In this document: positions 19,260-31,052 of the stretch, piece after piece
Position numbering within the stretch: the first letter of the stretch is position 1
How the letters are laid out: every line of letters begins with the position of its first letter
From: Meghimatium bilineatum
Lineage: Eukaryota > Mollusca > Gastropoda > Stylommatophora > Philomycidae
NCBI GenBank assembly: GCA_034231615.1
Contig: CM067306.1
Coordinates: forward strand, 67,425,579-67,489,578
Length of the DNA stretch: 64,000 bases
Direction: 5' to 3'
The notes under the pieces: model-generated
What the model saw: only the letters and a program-made list of their open reading frames with translations
Databases searched by the model: none
What the model was told of the DNA's origin: nothing
Program-made: the position numbers and the translations under genes

Positions 19260-20240
19260 AATGAATATTCGACAGGCGCGCAATGTATAATGACTATTCG
19301 CCGAGACGATTGTCTTTCACGTCTATCTCGCACAAGCTGTTCCACAGTCAGTGAACTTGCCTCGTGTAATTAGACGGCCTGTGTCCATCGGGTACTGAAC
19401 CTTTTCTCATCCTCGAGCCTGGTTCCGGTTAAGGGAGAACTCGACAGAAGAGTTGGACCCGGGCTATTTCGCCTTCTTATCCGAGGTGTCGTTCACCGAC
19501 AACGTGAACACCAAGTCCGAGTCTTACCACGCGTTTGGGAGTAAAGCGTGTTCTCGAGCTGAACGACATTGTCCCATTGCTGCGAGCATGTTTCCGGTAT
19601 AAGACTGCCTTTGTTGTCCCGTTTGTGCCTGAGCCCATCGGGTACGGAACCATTTATCTCCGCGAGGATGTTTTCGGTATAGGAAAAAGCGACGGTAGAG
19701 TTGGGCCAGGGTTGCTTTCTTTACCTGGCGTCCACGACTGGATCTCTGCCCGTAAGGAACACCAGTAACTAGAAGCTCGAGCTAACAGAAATTGTAGTTT
19801 CGATTTCATTGGAACGTTTTCCCTTTCTATTTGCACTTAGCGCTACCCTCTGTGCTGCCCTCTCAATGTACTCAGTATGTTATCTTGTCGAATCTCACCA
19901 TACATCTACCTTTTTATGTCGTTTTCACTGGCAGCCCTTCCAATTCTCGGACCGGACTGATAAGCGCCACTGTGTGTCGACAGTGCCACTGTACGTGTCG
20001 GCGCAGTGGTGTCGGAGATATTGACGGTCTCTTTTTCAGTCCATTCATTTTCCATCTGCTGGCTCCACATTCCCGGACACGATCCCCAAAATTTTTAACC
20101 AGAATCAGCAAGAGCTGCTGTATTTCAATTTCCCGGGTGCACCACGAGGAGGTACTTTTGGAATCTTGGTTATCTGCTAACCCTGGGTCCACCGAGAGCA
20201 ATGCGGTACCAAATGCACACCCCCCCCCCCTCAAAGGGGA
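19260..20240 (+). repeat. Rep1, near full length
   Basis: About 1 kb with repeated GAGCCCATCGGGTAC.GAACC and GGTAGAGTTGGGCCAGGG modules, then CTATTTGCACTTAGCGCTAC, GTCGACAGTGCCACTGTACG, ACACGATCCCCAAA and AACCCTGGGTCCACCGAGAG. Frames of 149 (plus, 19831-20280) and 112 codons (minus, 19914-20252) overlap, but neither resembles a known transposon protein. Confidence 0.65.
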
Positions 20241-20289
20241 TGATGTTACCATTTTTTTATACTTGCTTTATATGTTATAATGCTAATTG

Positions 20290-20560
20290 TTATGTTTATT
20301 TTGGCTCATTACGGATATTAGTGGTCAGGTTTCAACTTTTATTATTATGCGTAGTTCCATTCAGTTTCTTGACCTCTCTGAACTCCGATTAAAAAGTCGA
20401 CACGTCTGCATCGTTTTTTTGCGTTACGCACTGAGAGCCCCCGTCCCCAAGGTTGCAGCTCTTATTGTGTAGCGGGCAGATCGCTGGATTCGCCAAGTCT
20501 TAGCTACTGTGAAATGCGTCTTCATAGATATTTCGTTTCGTTAAATAATGTACGTAAATA
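20290..20560 (+). repeat. dispersed repeat, copy 2
   Basis: Diverged copy of 640-940 (see that entry). It is followed by a TA microsatellite (20598-20617) into which the foldback element is inserted. Confidence 0.6.
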
Positions 20561-20616
20561 ATGTGACTACTGCATCGTAATGTACCTTTATTTTCACATA
20601 TATATATATATATATA

Positions 20617-21002
20617 TAAAAGGTATGGCTCATACCTTGTAATATATTTGTTTGAGAACCCTAGGAATTGCGAGTGATTAGCTCTAACTTTCTATGTGCA
20701 GTGGGTGGTTTTTACCTTGATATTATATATGGGGGCCCTTTAAAAGTCCCCAATATAATTTTTTGGGAGCCCCCAAAACAGTGGGGGCCATAAGCTATAG
20801 CTTGTTTAGGGACAATTATATTGGGGACTTATAAAGGGCCCCATATCTCAAATAGCGTAAGTCCTTATCAAGTCTAAATACGGCGCTGTATATAATATCA
20901 AGGTAAAAACCATCCCACTGCACATAGAAAGTTAGAGCTAATCACTCGCAATTCCTGGGGTTCTCAAACAAATATATTACAAGGTATGAGCCATACCTTT
21001 TA
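20617..21002. mobile_element. 386-bp foldback element with 114-bp inverted arms
   Basis: The left arm (20617-20730) and the reverse complement of the right arm (20889-21002) differ by one substitution and one 1-bp indel. Each arm starts with a small palindrome (AAGGTATGGCTCATACCTT). A second palindrome is nested inside (GGGGGCCCTTTAAAAGTCCC at the left, its complement at 20825-20845), around a CATAAGCTATAGCTTGTTTAG segment. There is no coding capacity. The target seems to be the flanking TA repeat. Confidence 0.85.
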
Positions 21003-21277
21003 TTTATTTTTATAAAGGAGGGGTTTGAATCCTTATCAGCCCCCGTATCGTGGACCCAATTATTGGACAATATTTTTTACTGTGGCCCTCCTGGGACATA
21101 AAATAAAAGGTCTTAAAACTCAGAAAAGATATTTGAGGTTTGTTGATAGGTTTATGCATCCTACTAAGTTTTGTTCAAAATAATTGCCATCCTAAGAGTA
21201 GCAGTAGGTGGAGGTCTGTGGCCTCCCAAATCCAATGTTTTTTATCGTGTCCCCTTCAAGTCTCTATGGTCTACGTG

Positions 21278-21377
21278 GGTGTCATGTGGCCCTAGTAGGT
21301 GTCGTTTGGGCCAAGTAGATGTCATGTGGGCTAAGTAGGTGTCATGTGGGTCAAGTAGGTGTCATATGGCCCAAGTT
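21278..21377. repeat. 20-bp minisatellite
   Basis: Five copies of GTGTCATGTGGGCCAAGTAG-like units. A shorter GAGTTATGAGGCCACAC triplication follows at 21479-21530. Confidence 0.9.
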
Positions 21378-21749
21378 GAGACCCACTAAACTAACTTATC
21401 TGAACTTAAAATACGTGAATCGTGGTCCATATAATTGTTTGATCAAGATTGCTATTGTAATCTCTATTATTAGGTCAAACGAGTTATGAGGCCACACGAG
21501 TTATTAGGCCACACGAGTTAAGAGTCCACACACATAATTCAGATAAATTGAACTGTTGCAGTCACGTAATATTTGTTATAATTAATACTTTAGCTTTAAT
21601 ATCATCTTTTGAAATCTGGGGCAAGTACGATGTACTCCCTGAACCTCCCCCCTTTTCCCATTCCTCTCCCTATCAGTGTTGCATATGTGTAATAGCAACT
21701 AGATCTATAGAAAGATTTAGAATGCGAATGAGCAGGTCCGTAGATAGGG

Positions 21750-21910
21750 GATTCTTCTTCTTCAGAGTTCATCCTCAAACTCCCGCTGAATCTCTCTTGT
21801 TCCAGGACCATCGAGCTACTAGATTTCCAGCAGGATGTAGTCCAGCCAATGGAGATGCGTTGTGTCGTCGTTTTATTTGCGCCAATGGCTCGGCACATCT
21901 GTCTTCGGTG
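21750..21910 (-). mobile_element. SINE-B
   Basis: TTCTTCTTCTTCAGAGTTCA, TTTCCAGCAGGATGTAGTCC and TTATTTGCGCCAATGGCTCG are in SINE-B order. The flanks GATAGGGG and GATAGGGAT may be an 8-bp duplication. Confidence 0.75.
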
Positions 21911-21954
21911 ACGATAGGGATGACGAACAAGCGTACGCATGCGCGTGCGCACAC

Positions 21955-22210
21955 ACAAAATGCTACTGTAAAAGTTATCCCATGTCGTATCCGTCGTTAT
22001 TGGAAGACCTCTCGGCTATTTGAAAAACACCTTCTAAAATTACTCATTTTCCGTGATTTAATTGGCTTTCGACAGAAAGTGAAATCATTGGTCATCAATT
22101 AAAAACAGGAATAAGCAAATGAGTAACTTTAGAAACCTGTTTTCCAATTAATCGAGACGTCTTATAACATCGACGGTCACGGTTATGTTATCGCGATATC
22201 TAGGTCATCA
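21955..22210. mobile_element. MITE-like inverted repeat
   Basis: The left arm (about 21985-22080: CCGTCGTTATTGGAAGACCT ... AAAATTACTCATTTTCC) is matched by the reverse complement of 22085-22190 (CCGTCGATGTTATAAGACGT ... AAAGTTACTCATTTGC). The arms are about 100 bp and diverged. No coding capacity; ends and target-site duplication not clear. Confidence 0.55.
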
Positions 22211-22851
22211 ACTAAATGACACAGATTGTCTAATGTGAAATCCTTCACAAAAAATACACGCTGTTAATTAATCAGACAAACGTCACACATCTTGGTTGAT
22301 AGGACTGACCCTTACTTTCATTGGTCACTATCATATACTTTGTGTCACCATCCAATCAACAGCCGGAGCAGCCAATATGAGTGATGCTGTATGTAATTAG
22401 TTGGAGCACTAAGTACGGAAAGTTTTTCTCATGTCTATCTGTATCTTGCTGACTTGGTTTTATTGTTTGACCTTGACCGCAGATTATAAGTACATGATTC
22501 AGAAATCTCAGCGCACTGTTTACCGGGCAATACTCGACCATTACTTGCCTTCTAAAACGTCTGCTGATTAGCGTGATTTCGTCCCGAGAACTGAATCCTT
22601 CTCTGAATTATTTGGAAGAAGTGGTCACTAAAAATTGTTACCCTAATTTTTGATGGAAGGACTTGCTAGGACACTAAATGTGGAATTAGGAAAAGGCTTA
22701 TCAGGGCCGTAGATAGGATCTCAAGATGGAAGAAATGGGGGGGGGGTACCTAAAAAGTATAAATAGTGCTTTTGCGTTTTCGTGTGTTCTTTTTTATAGA
22801 AAATGTGATGACCTTCGCTGGGGGAGGGGGAATGGTTGGCGCACATTTTAG
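22211..22851. other. no gene seen
   Basis: Mixed sequence with a G-rich stretch near 22736. I see no exon, repeat array or mobile element that I can support. Confidence 0.4.
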
Positions 22852-23146
22852 CCAAATTCCTGATTACTAAAAGTCATGTTCCGACTTGCTAAGGAGTGTG
22901 GGATTTGTTAACAAATTCCTGGTTACTAAAAGTCATGTTCCGACTTGCTAAGGAGTGTGGGAGTTTGTTAACAAATTCCTGGTTATTAAAAGTCATGTTC
23001 CGACTTGCTAAGGAGTGTGGGGGTTTGTTAAATTCCTGGTTAATAAAAGTCATGTTCCGACTTGCTAAGGAGTGTGGAGGTTTGTTAAATTCCTGGTTAA
23101 TAAAAGTCATGTTCCGACTTGCTAAGGAGTGTGGGGATTTGTTAAC
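22852..23146. repeat. 54-60 bp minisatellite
   Basis: Five copies of a unit with AAAAGTCATGTTCCGACTTG and CTAAGGAGTGTGGG. Unit length changes with a short deletion in the TTGTTAACAAATTCC segment. Confidence 0.95.
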
Positions 23147-23259
23147 ATCTCCAAGGCCCCCCCTCCTTAGCTAAGGACCTGATGCAGGTGAATGATATTC
23201 AAGAGTTGTGCGTGTTCTGCGTTCACTATGAAACTCACTTTGAACAGGAAGTAGTCTTA

Positions 23260-23660
23260 GTCAAGAGAATGTAATGCCTTGTGTCATGGCTTATAGCTTG
23301 GCTACGATATCAGCTCATATCGACCTGACACATCTTACTTTAGCAGGGCTTTTGTGTAACTTAGACTTGCTAAAGCTCGTGTGTTACAGGGGTGCGAAAG
23401 GGGTCTCAAACACCCGCAGATTATCAGGATGTTATCTAGAGAACGAAATGCATTGTGCTATCGCTTATGGGTTAATTGCCATATCTGCATCATTCACCCT
23501 GACACATCCGACATCAGCATGGCTTCTGGGTCACTATATGGGATGGGACAGACAAATCAACCTCAAAACCTTCTTAGTTACCTCTTACACAATGCATGAA
23601 AGGTAACAGCATCACTATTCCTTGCTTCCCTATCGGGTTCCGGTGTCACACTAGGCGGCG
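23260..23660 (-). mobile_element. SINE-A, minus, plus a partial second copy
   Basis: 23375-23660 reads as reversed SINE-A (CACCCTGACACATCCGACAT, ATATGGGATGGGACAGAC, CTTAGTTACCTCTTACACAA). A partial copy of the core precedes it at 23265-23360 (GCCTTGTGTCATGGCTTATA). Confidence 0.6.
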
Positions 23661-24124
23661 TTTGGTCTGTGTCACGGTAATGTAAACACACGGACGAAGG
23701 TCATATTTCGATCTGTGTAATGTAAACACAGTAATGTATTACAACGGACACGGTGAATGACAGAGTTTGGAGAATATAATTACAACGGACACGGTGAATG
23801 GCAAATGCTTAGAGGACGACAGTGTGAGAAAATCTTAGTTTCAGATGATCGTTGCATGGTAAACGGTATTAAACTTGTGTTCTATATAAGTTGCATGGTA
23901 AATGGTATTCAAATTTGTGTTCTACGTAAGTTGTGTGGTAAATATCAAACTTGTGTTCTACGTAAGTTGCATTGTAAATAGTCTTCAACGACCGCGACCA
24001 CGTTGCAAGATTCTAGAAATAGCGAGTTGTGGAGATCCATTATCGACTACATCAGCCGGCACGCCACTGGATTATGATAATTGAATACATGTTCTATATA
24101 ACTAAATGTGAAAATAATTAAATA

Positions 24125-24281
24125 ACGAACAAACAATGAACTATTTCACGAACAAACAATGAACTATTTCACGAACTAACAATGAACTATTTCACGAACC
24201 AACAAACAATGAACTATTTCACGAACAAACAATGAACTATTTCACGAACAAACAATGAACTATTTCACGAACTAACGAATT
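24125..24281. repeat. 24-bp minisatellite
   Basis: Six to seven copies of AACAAACAATGAACTATTTC plus ACGA. Confidence 0.95.
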
Positions 24282-24479
24282 AGCCAATCAGTCAGTCCCA
24301 GGATGTCAACATAATAATGCGACCCATAACTCATATCCCGTCATAGTCGAAGAGATGCCACAATGGAGACACCAGGACAAAAACCCCATCCAAACACCTC
24401 CGTCTTCGGCTATTCAGAGGAACTTAAACAAAAATCATTCCCAGACCATTCCTTATTAACAATCCAGCATTTTCCAATC

Positions 24480-24600
24480 GCCTCTTCTTCATCAACCCTC
24501 TACTGTTCCTTGCTAAATGATTTTAGAAAATGAACGTGAGTCGTGTCTCGTAACATGTTCAGACCAAACACATTTAAGCTGTTTCCCCACCGCCAGAAGT
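24480..24600 (+). repeat. repeat carrying the SINE-B empty site
   Basis: CTGTTCCTTGCTAAATGATT then TTAGAAAATGAACGTGAGTC aligns with the flanks of the SINE-B at 11560-11714 joined directly. It is the unoccupied paralogue of that insertion site. Confidence 0.75.
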
Positions 24601-24879
24601 GGTTCTTGATAACCTGCAAATTTATTTGCTGCTAAACGAATATATTTATCTTGTGTTGTATGTAACTAATGGACATAAGCAACACTGACTGTAAAAAGTT
24701 ACAAAGTTAAAATCCTGTAAGATTCATTACTAAAAATAAAACTGATACAATCTTTGTGTTCCGCTTGTAAGTCCTCCATTTAAAAAAAAAAATTCTTTAC
24801 TGTTTATAATTTATAGAGCACTCTCCATGAATTAAAAACGAGTCCTCCTGTTTGGTTACACTACCGTTACACTGTGAAA

Positions 24880-25300
24880 TCTGGAGAGGAAAATATTTCA
24901 TTCTTACGCGCGGGCGGATCTGATTTCTCTCTCTCTCAAAATGCGGAATGCAGAAGGCACTGGGTGAGACAGGACCAGTGTGGGGATTGTAGGTCACGCC
25001 CAGGCTAGTCGGAGTTTGGCGCCTTGAAAAACTGTCAAGGACGTCTGCTTTTTGTCAACCAGAATTCGACCGAGACAAGTCGAGATGCACGGCTGATAGG
25101 GGAGTGCAATGTACGGTCAGGGGAAGCATAGTGCATACTCATTAATCGATGACGTGGCCGTCATTCTGCCTCTGAAATGAGTGTGGAGATCATGGCGTCA
25201 GAAGTCTTTCAGCACGTTCCGTATATAGCAGAAATGAATGTGTTATATGTACGAAATTCCAAAGTTCCGGAACAGTGTAACGCGCAATTATCTATATTTG
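24880..25300. promoter_or_regulatory. possible CpG-rich promoter region
   Basis: CpG is denser here than in the surrounding sequence (TTACGCGCGGGCGGATC; GGCGCC; several CGA). A CRE/ATF-like inverted motif TGACGTGGCCGTCA lies at about 25150-25163, just before an ATG-led frame (25177-25362, 62 codons) with no recognised homology. No TATA box or splice signal settles the direction. It might be a distal promoter of the plus-strand RAR gene, but that is a guess. Confidence 0.3.
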
Positions 25301-25437
25301 AAAATCAACACATTCGGTGTTCAAATCCATATACGTTAATTCTTCTGGCACATGCCTGTAAATAGGTAACTGAATTGAAATTTTGGAATAGTTTGTAATC
25401 TTATTAGAAGCTGCTATATAATTGTTCTGTTGGTGAA

Positions 25438-25660
25438 ACTGTGCAACTGGAAGGGGCCTAGCACCTAAGTGGGTGTCTTAACTGGAAGGGGCCTAGCACA
25501 TAAGTGGGTGTCCTGACTGGAAGAGACCTAGCACATAAGTGGATGTCCTAACTAGAATAGGTCTAGCACCTAAGGGGATGTCCTAATTGGAAGGGGCCTA
25601 GCACTTAAGTGGCGGTCCTAACTGGAAGTGGCCTAGCACCCAAGTGGGTGCCCTAAGTTT
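25438..25660. repeat. 35-bp minisatellite
   Basis: About six copies of AACTGGAAGGGGCCTAGCAC plus CTAAGTGGGTGTCCT. Confidence 0.95.
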
Positions 25661-25709
25661 ATAACGTATCTATTCTCACATTTCTAGTGCAACAAAAATA
25701 ATCTTAAGA

Positions 25710-25800
25710 GATTAATAACGTGTTACCAAACTCGTTACTATGTGTAACAATGAATAGATCTCCTTACAAACTCGTTACTATGTGTAACAATGAAGAGATC
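25710..25800. repeat. direct duplication
   Basis: TTACAAACTCGTTACTATGT and the following AACAATGAAGAGATC occur twice in a row, about 43 bp apart. Confidence 0.85.
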
Positions 25801-25839
25801 TTACTTCTATATAGCGAAACGTAGAGCAGGCTAATGAAG

Positions 25840-25920
25840 TTTTACTAATCACTGAGAACAGACGTTTCGACCAAAGACTATTATCTAGAACACATTCACA
25901 ACAAAATACAATTAAGGACG
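25840..25920 (-). mobile_element. Penelope-like element motif, degenerate
   Basis: The minus-strand string TTTGGTCGAAACGTCTG, preceded by a degraded CTGATGA position, resembles the conserved hammerhead-related motif of Penelope-like element repeats. It is too decayed to call a ribozyme. Confidence 0.3.
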
Positions 25921-26394
25921 GCGCTATTGACGTTCACATGCATTCATTTTCCTTTAGCGCTGAAGTTAGCGCAATAGGACAGAAGTCGGATCTCTCCAAT
26001 TCTGATTGTTCAAAGCTATGATGTGCAGTTTTTGAAAAGTGTGAATATTGTTTGTTTTACTTTCTCTAAGTATTGTTCTTCTGAGTGTTTCCTTTGGTCT
26101 ACCCCTTGCTCTTTTGCCTGTTGTATACATGCAAGAGATTGGTGGTGTATCTGTTATTGTCTATATTATTATTACGTTCATATTTTTATTAGCATATCCT
26201 ATTCAGGAGGTAGCTAACAACCCAGCATTGGTTTGACTGTGGTGGCGTACATTCATATGTCACAGCTAAATATCAGTTCATGTTTGCTATATACATTATA
26301 ATTTATATAAATTGCCATATTGAGCTATGCCATGTTTGTTTGTTTGTTTGTTTTGCGTTCGCTCCATTGTAACCCTCACGGATATCCGTGCGAT

Positions 26395-27840
26395 TTTCGC
26401 CGGGAGCGTGATTACGTTGTGCCACCGTTATGCGCCTTCTAGGCCTAGCACATCCGATTTCGGCATGCCTTGACAATTCGGGTGGGCTACCCTTAGCCTG
26501 TGACAGCCTCTATATCTGTCTCCAGGCACGCGTAGTGGCGACTCTTCGCCCATACGATTTTGCTCTCGTCTGACTCGCACGAGTTGTTCCATTGTCTATG
26601 AACTTGCCTTGTGTAATTGGACGTGCTGTGGCTGTGCCCATTGGGTACTGAACCGTTTCTCATCCGTGAGCCTGGTTCCTTAAGGGGAAGAACTCAACAG
26701 AGGAGTTGGACCCTGGCTCTTTTGCCCTCTTAGCCGAGGTGTCGTTCACCGACATCGTGTACCCCTTGTCCAAGTACGAGTCTCACACCACGCGTTTGAG
26801 AGCAAGGCGTTCTCGAGCTGAGAGTCCTTGTCCCAATAGCGCCTGAGCCCATCAGGTACTGAATCCTTTCTCTCTTCAAGTGTATTTCCGGTGCAGGAAA
26901 ACCTGACAGTAGAGTTGGGCCAGGGCTATTTCGTTGTCCTTTTTGTACCTGAGCCCATCGGGTATGGAACCCTTTCTCTTTGCAAGTGTACTTCCGTTAT
27001 AGGAAACCTTGACAGTAGAGTTGGGCCAGGACTACCATCGTTGTCCCTTTCTTGCCTAAGCCCATCGGGTACAGAACCCTTTCTCTTCGCGAGCATATTT
27101 CCGGTTTAGGAAGGCTCGACATAAGAGTTGGGTTAGGTCTTCTTGCTTTACCAAACGCCAATGGATGGGTCTAGGTCTCTGCCTGTAAGGAACACAGGTA
27201 ACTAGAAGCTCGTGTCGAGCTGACGGAGCTTGTAGTTCCCCTTTCCTAGGGACTTTTCACTTTCTATTTGCAGTTCGCGCTGTTCTGCCCTTTCATTGTA
27301 CTCGGTATGAAATCTATTTGTCTCTCGCCATGCATCTACCTTCACGTGCATTTTACATTGGCCGCCCCTCCAATGTTCGGACTGGACTGACTAGCTTCAC
27401 TGTATGTCGACAGTGTCGCTATATGTGGTGATGCTGGCGGTGTCGGAGATATTTTCTGTCTCTTGTGCAGTCAAATCTCTTTCCATCTGCTACTTCCACA
27501 TTCTCGGACACGATCCCCAAATGATTTGGCCAGAATCAGGTCGAGCTGCTGTATTTCTGTTTCCAGGGTGCACCGCGTGGAGGTACATTTGGGATCTTGG
27601 TTATCTGCTAACCCTGGGTCCGCCTAGAGCAATGCGTTCCCTTTGCACCCCGCTATGCCATGTGAAAGTGAACGCCATTAGTGCCGTTCCCACTCGTCGT
27701 ATTTATTATGAATGTATTCTTGATAAATGCCTTTTGGTAGAAACGTCGATTTGTGTGTTTTATTATGTCAGTTTCCAGTGAATAGCAAAACTTCATTACT
27801 CTGTTCCAAGTTTCGCCTGTTGGATTTCAGTTTTACTGCA
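26395..27840 (+). repeat. Rep1, longest copy
   Basis: About 1.45 kb. It starts near CGTGCGATTTTCGCCGGGAG and AGCACATCCGATTTCGGCAT. It carries three GAGCCCATCGGGTA modules, then AACTAGAAGCTCG, CTGTATGTCGACAGTGTCGC, GGACACGATCCCCAAATGAT and TTATCTGCTAACCCTGGGTC, and a 3' part with CTTGATAAATGCCTTTTGG that is shared with 17345-17465. No inverted ends, LTRs or enzyme domains were found. Confidence 0.65.
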
Positions 27841-28059
27841 GTGAGTACATATTATCGATTGACTTCCATACTTCGGTACCATTTTTGTACGTACTACTTG
27901 AATAAAATTCATTTGTACATCCACTATTCAGTATTACTCCCTAACGCGATGAAAAGCTCTCCAACTTCTTGACTCTATGTAACATCAAACAATTCTCATA
28001 CGTTGGTATTGACTTTATACGTTGATATTGACTTTATACGTTGATATGTTGGTACTGAC

Positions 28060-29200
28060 ATTATGTAACACTAAGAATTCTCTTCTTTGTCAAGAATGTT
28101 ACCACTATGTAGGCCCTTATGTTGAATAGCTATCACCATAGTAACCGACTTGTTCAATTTCTTGTTTTACGATGTTATCTAAAGTGCTAAGTATACCAAT
28201 TTGATTTTTTATAAAGCTACCTAAAAATTGGTAAGAAATAACTGTGAAGACTAACCGGAAACAGTCGAACCGTCTCGCTTCGACAAAATGATTGACGGGC
28301 TCTCATGAGGGGATGGGTGGAAATGTAGTTCATGGTGCGAGGAAAAAAAATGGAGGACGATCTAGGTCACATGAAAACGTGTAAGCCCAAACCGGCGGCC
28401 TAGTTGTAGTCACAATAACCTAGGCGCTTGAAGTCATTCTATTTTCGTATTTATTGAAACTATGTCACTTGTTTACAAAGAACGTGTATGTTTCTGTATG
28501 GTAATGAAGATTTGTTACAATTCATATATTAGAAGTGAATATTTATTAGTGGAAGCTGAAAAAGTTGTAGTTGTTCAACAAAAGGAGATGTAAAAAAAAA
28601 AAAAGACACTGGTCGTTCCTTGTCTGCGTTTCGTTTTGGTGAATAAATATTGAAATATTTAGAATATTTTTCTAATGCGTGACTGTGATGGATATTTGAC
28701 TTTTCTTTCACGGTAAGATGTCCATTTAATATCTCGTATGTCTCGCGAGATGTCTGAGTGTTTTTTAAGAGAAAGAGTAATAGTAAATATTAAAATAAAA
28801 CGTCTCAAATACAAATATAATATGAAATTCCCAAGTTGTTATGGTGATGTTGTTATTGGTGGGTGTTGTATTGTTACTAAAAATGGCTAAGATGATGCTA
28901 TTGGGTGTTCAGTATTGTTACTAAACGTGGGTACTCTGCAAAATGAGAAATTATATAATGATACAATGGCATGACTCAGACTGAAATATAAGTTATTTTA
29001 CCACCTTTAAATTACAATTATGTATATGTATAGAGAGGATATTTTCAAATTTTGGCAACCAGTAAAAAAAAATGTGGACACATTACCCACATTTGTAACG
29101 AAACAATTAAAATATTGTTTTATGAATGAATTAAAAATAGCGGCATACATCTAGTAGTACATATTATATTACATGAAATCTAATCCCAGTGTGATGTTCG
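28060..29200. other. no gene seen; AT-rich
   Basis: It contains short tandem TTATACGTTGATATTGAC copies at the left (27995-28060) and a mildly GC-rich patch at 28250-28430 that could be regulatory. A minus frame at 28529-28711 has no recognised homology. Confidence 0.35.
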
Positions 29201-29204
29201 ATTT

Positions 29205-29465
29205 TCTCCAATGTTGGGGTTGTTATTGTTGATATTTTCTCTGATGTTGGGGTTGTTATTGTTTATATTTTCTCTGATGCTAGGGTGGTTATTGCTGATA
29301 TTTTCTCAGATGTTGAAGTGGTTATTGTTGATATTTTCTCCGATGTTAAGGTGGTTATTGTTGATATTATATCTGATGTTGGGGTGGTTATTGTTATTTT
29401 CTCCGATGTTGGGGTGGTTATTGTTGATATTTTCTCCGATGTTGGGATGGTTATTGCTGACTTTT
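29205..29465. repeat. 33-bp minisatellite
   Basis: About eight copies of GATGTTGGGGTGGTTATTGT plus TGATATTTTCTCC. The period of 33 keeps frames open on both strands; these are not genes. Confidence 0.95.
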
Positions 29466-29549
29466 CGTGGGAAATTGCTAAGGGAAAGTGGTTTACCCCT
29501 TTTTTATGTTTCTTAGTACGAAATGTCATATTATATTTTCTTCAGGGGG

Positions 29550-30200
29550 TAAGGAGTTGAAATCAACAATTTCCTTCCCACCCCCGGGGATATATGATCT
29601 TGTTTGTGGGGAATGTTACTTTTCTCTGAATGATACAAATAACTATTTTTACTACTGTTACTCCGCATGGTTTGCGTCTGTGGGTCTCACCAATGGCCCA
29701 CTAGACAAACAACCCATGCAACATAAAACCTTAGTAGATGACATGCCGTTATATTGAGGTTATTTTCTTACAGAACCTTCATGGCATGTTATATGTACTA
29801 TTCTGCGTCTTGGGTTTTTATTTTGTTGTTGCAATGTGTTTTATGTTTGTTATTTTTATGTATGTATGCACCCTCTGTGGTTGGGAGGGAGCTAGAGATG
29901 CACTTTGCAGCACTGGGGAGGAGGAAACTGACATCATTGTTTTTTTCCTATGTTTTTTTCCATAGAGACACATTGACTCAGGACGTGACAATCCTTTTGA
30001 CTTGAACATTTAGTTGCATGCCTGGAGCAATAGAGAAGTTCGGCATAACCTATAGTCAATTGGTGGTGGGGAATGGGCACAGCGAACCCTATCTTGGTTA
30101 CAAGTGGCTTGGAGCAGTGCATAGTTGAAACCTGCCTTCCTGATGGTGTGATAGTTATTCTCTGGCCAGGGGTGGGCCGAAAACCACAGACTTCCTAGTA
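29550..30200. other. unassigned sequence with short open frames
   Basis: The frame ending at 29757 contains LVCGECYFSLNDT and GLTNGPLDKQPMQHKTLVDD. An overlapping frame to 29965 has one hydrophobic stretch and CTLCGWEGARDALC. Composition is protein-like but I know no family. It could be a decayed mobile element. Confidence 0.25.
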
Positions 30201-30845
30201 ATATAATACCAGTACAAGTATTATTTCCAAAAAAGATAGGACGTCGCCTCAGCTATCAAGGTCCGCGGCAGGCAATGGATAAAAGCTTTCCTCAATTCAA
30301 CATCACAAAGCATCCATCTCACGGGGCAGTAGGAAATCTTACAAACCATTCTACAATAAAGAAATGCAAGCTGGAATCTTTGAAAGGAAAAAAACAACAA
30401 CACTTGAGATCGCACCTTCACAAGAAGCGAAAATCTTTTACAAGAAAACATGTGCTAAAATAAATCTAATAGTGAAGAAGGCCAAACATGATAAATGGTC
30501 AAAAGCATGCGCTATTTTAGATCTAAGGGAAAATGGGAGAATGCTTGGGCAATGATAAAAAATTTATCTGGGAAAAGAAGAAGAATAAATTATCAATATG
30601 TGATAAACGGAAACAGAACAATCACGACAGATCAGAAAGAGGCAGAACACTTTAACCACTTTTTTGCCAGTGTGAACAGAGTAGGGAAGCTGTCCAAGGC
30701 TGACAAGAAGCGTCTGTACCTACTGAAGCAGCTAGAAAAAGTCCAAACTACTAGCTCATTCATATTTGAAGATGATTTCAATATGCAGGAACTCCAACAA
30801 AGGCTGAAGAAACTAAAAGTCAAGAAAATCTCCTGGACCTGTGTC

Positions 30846-31052
30846 ATGTGATGTATTCTCTCCAGAACGTTGTCTTCCCAATGAACTACCTGAACCCTTC
30901 TCTGTCTTGGGCGACGCGGCTTGCATTTTCTAGCGATGTATTCATGTTATCTTTAATGTCGTCAGTCTATCGTCTTCTTGGTCTACCTTTCCTCATCCGC
31001 TCTGGTGCTCTGCCCTCCATTATTTGTCTTTCTAAACAGTTCATGGACCATT
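30846..31052 (-). mobile_element. LINE-D 3' fragment nested in LINE-I
   Basis: It is nearly the same as 50080-50270 (CCAGAACGTTGTCTTCCCAA, TCTGTCTTGGGCGA, TAGCGATGTATTCATGTTAT, CTGCCCTCCATTATTTGTCT). It splits the LINE-I codons for SPGP; TGGACC on each side may be a short target-site duplication. Confidence 0.75.

Noticed and set aside
24797-24997. Minus-strand 66-codon frame near the CpG-rich block
   Set aside because: No recognised domain and no convincing exon borders on both sides.
26048-26236. Short frame with two hydrophobic segments
   Set aside because: It has no ATG at its start and no homology or splice support; hydrophobicity follows from T-rich sequence.
29211-29560. Leu- and Val-rich membrane-like frames
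   Set aside because: Product of the 33-bp minisatellite, not a membrane protein.
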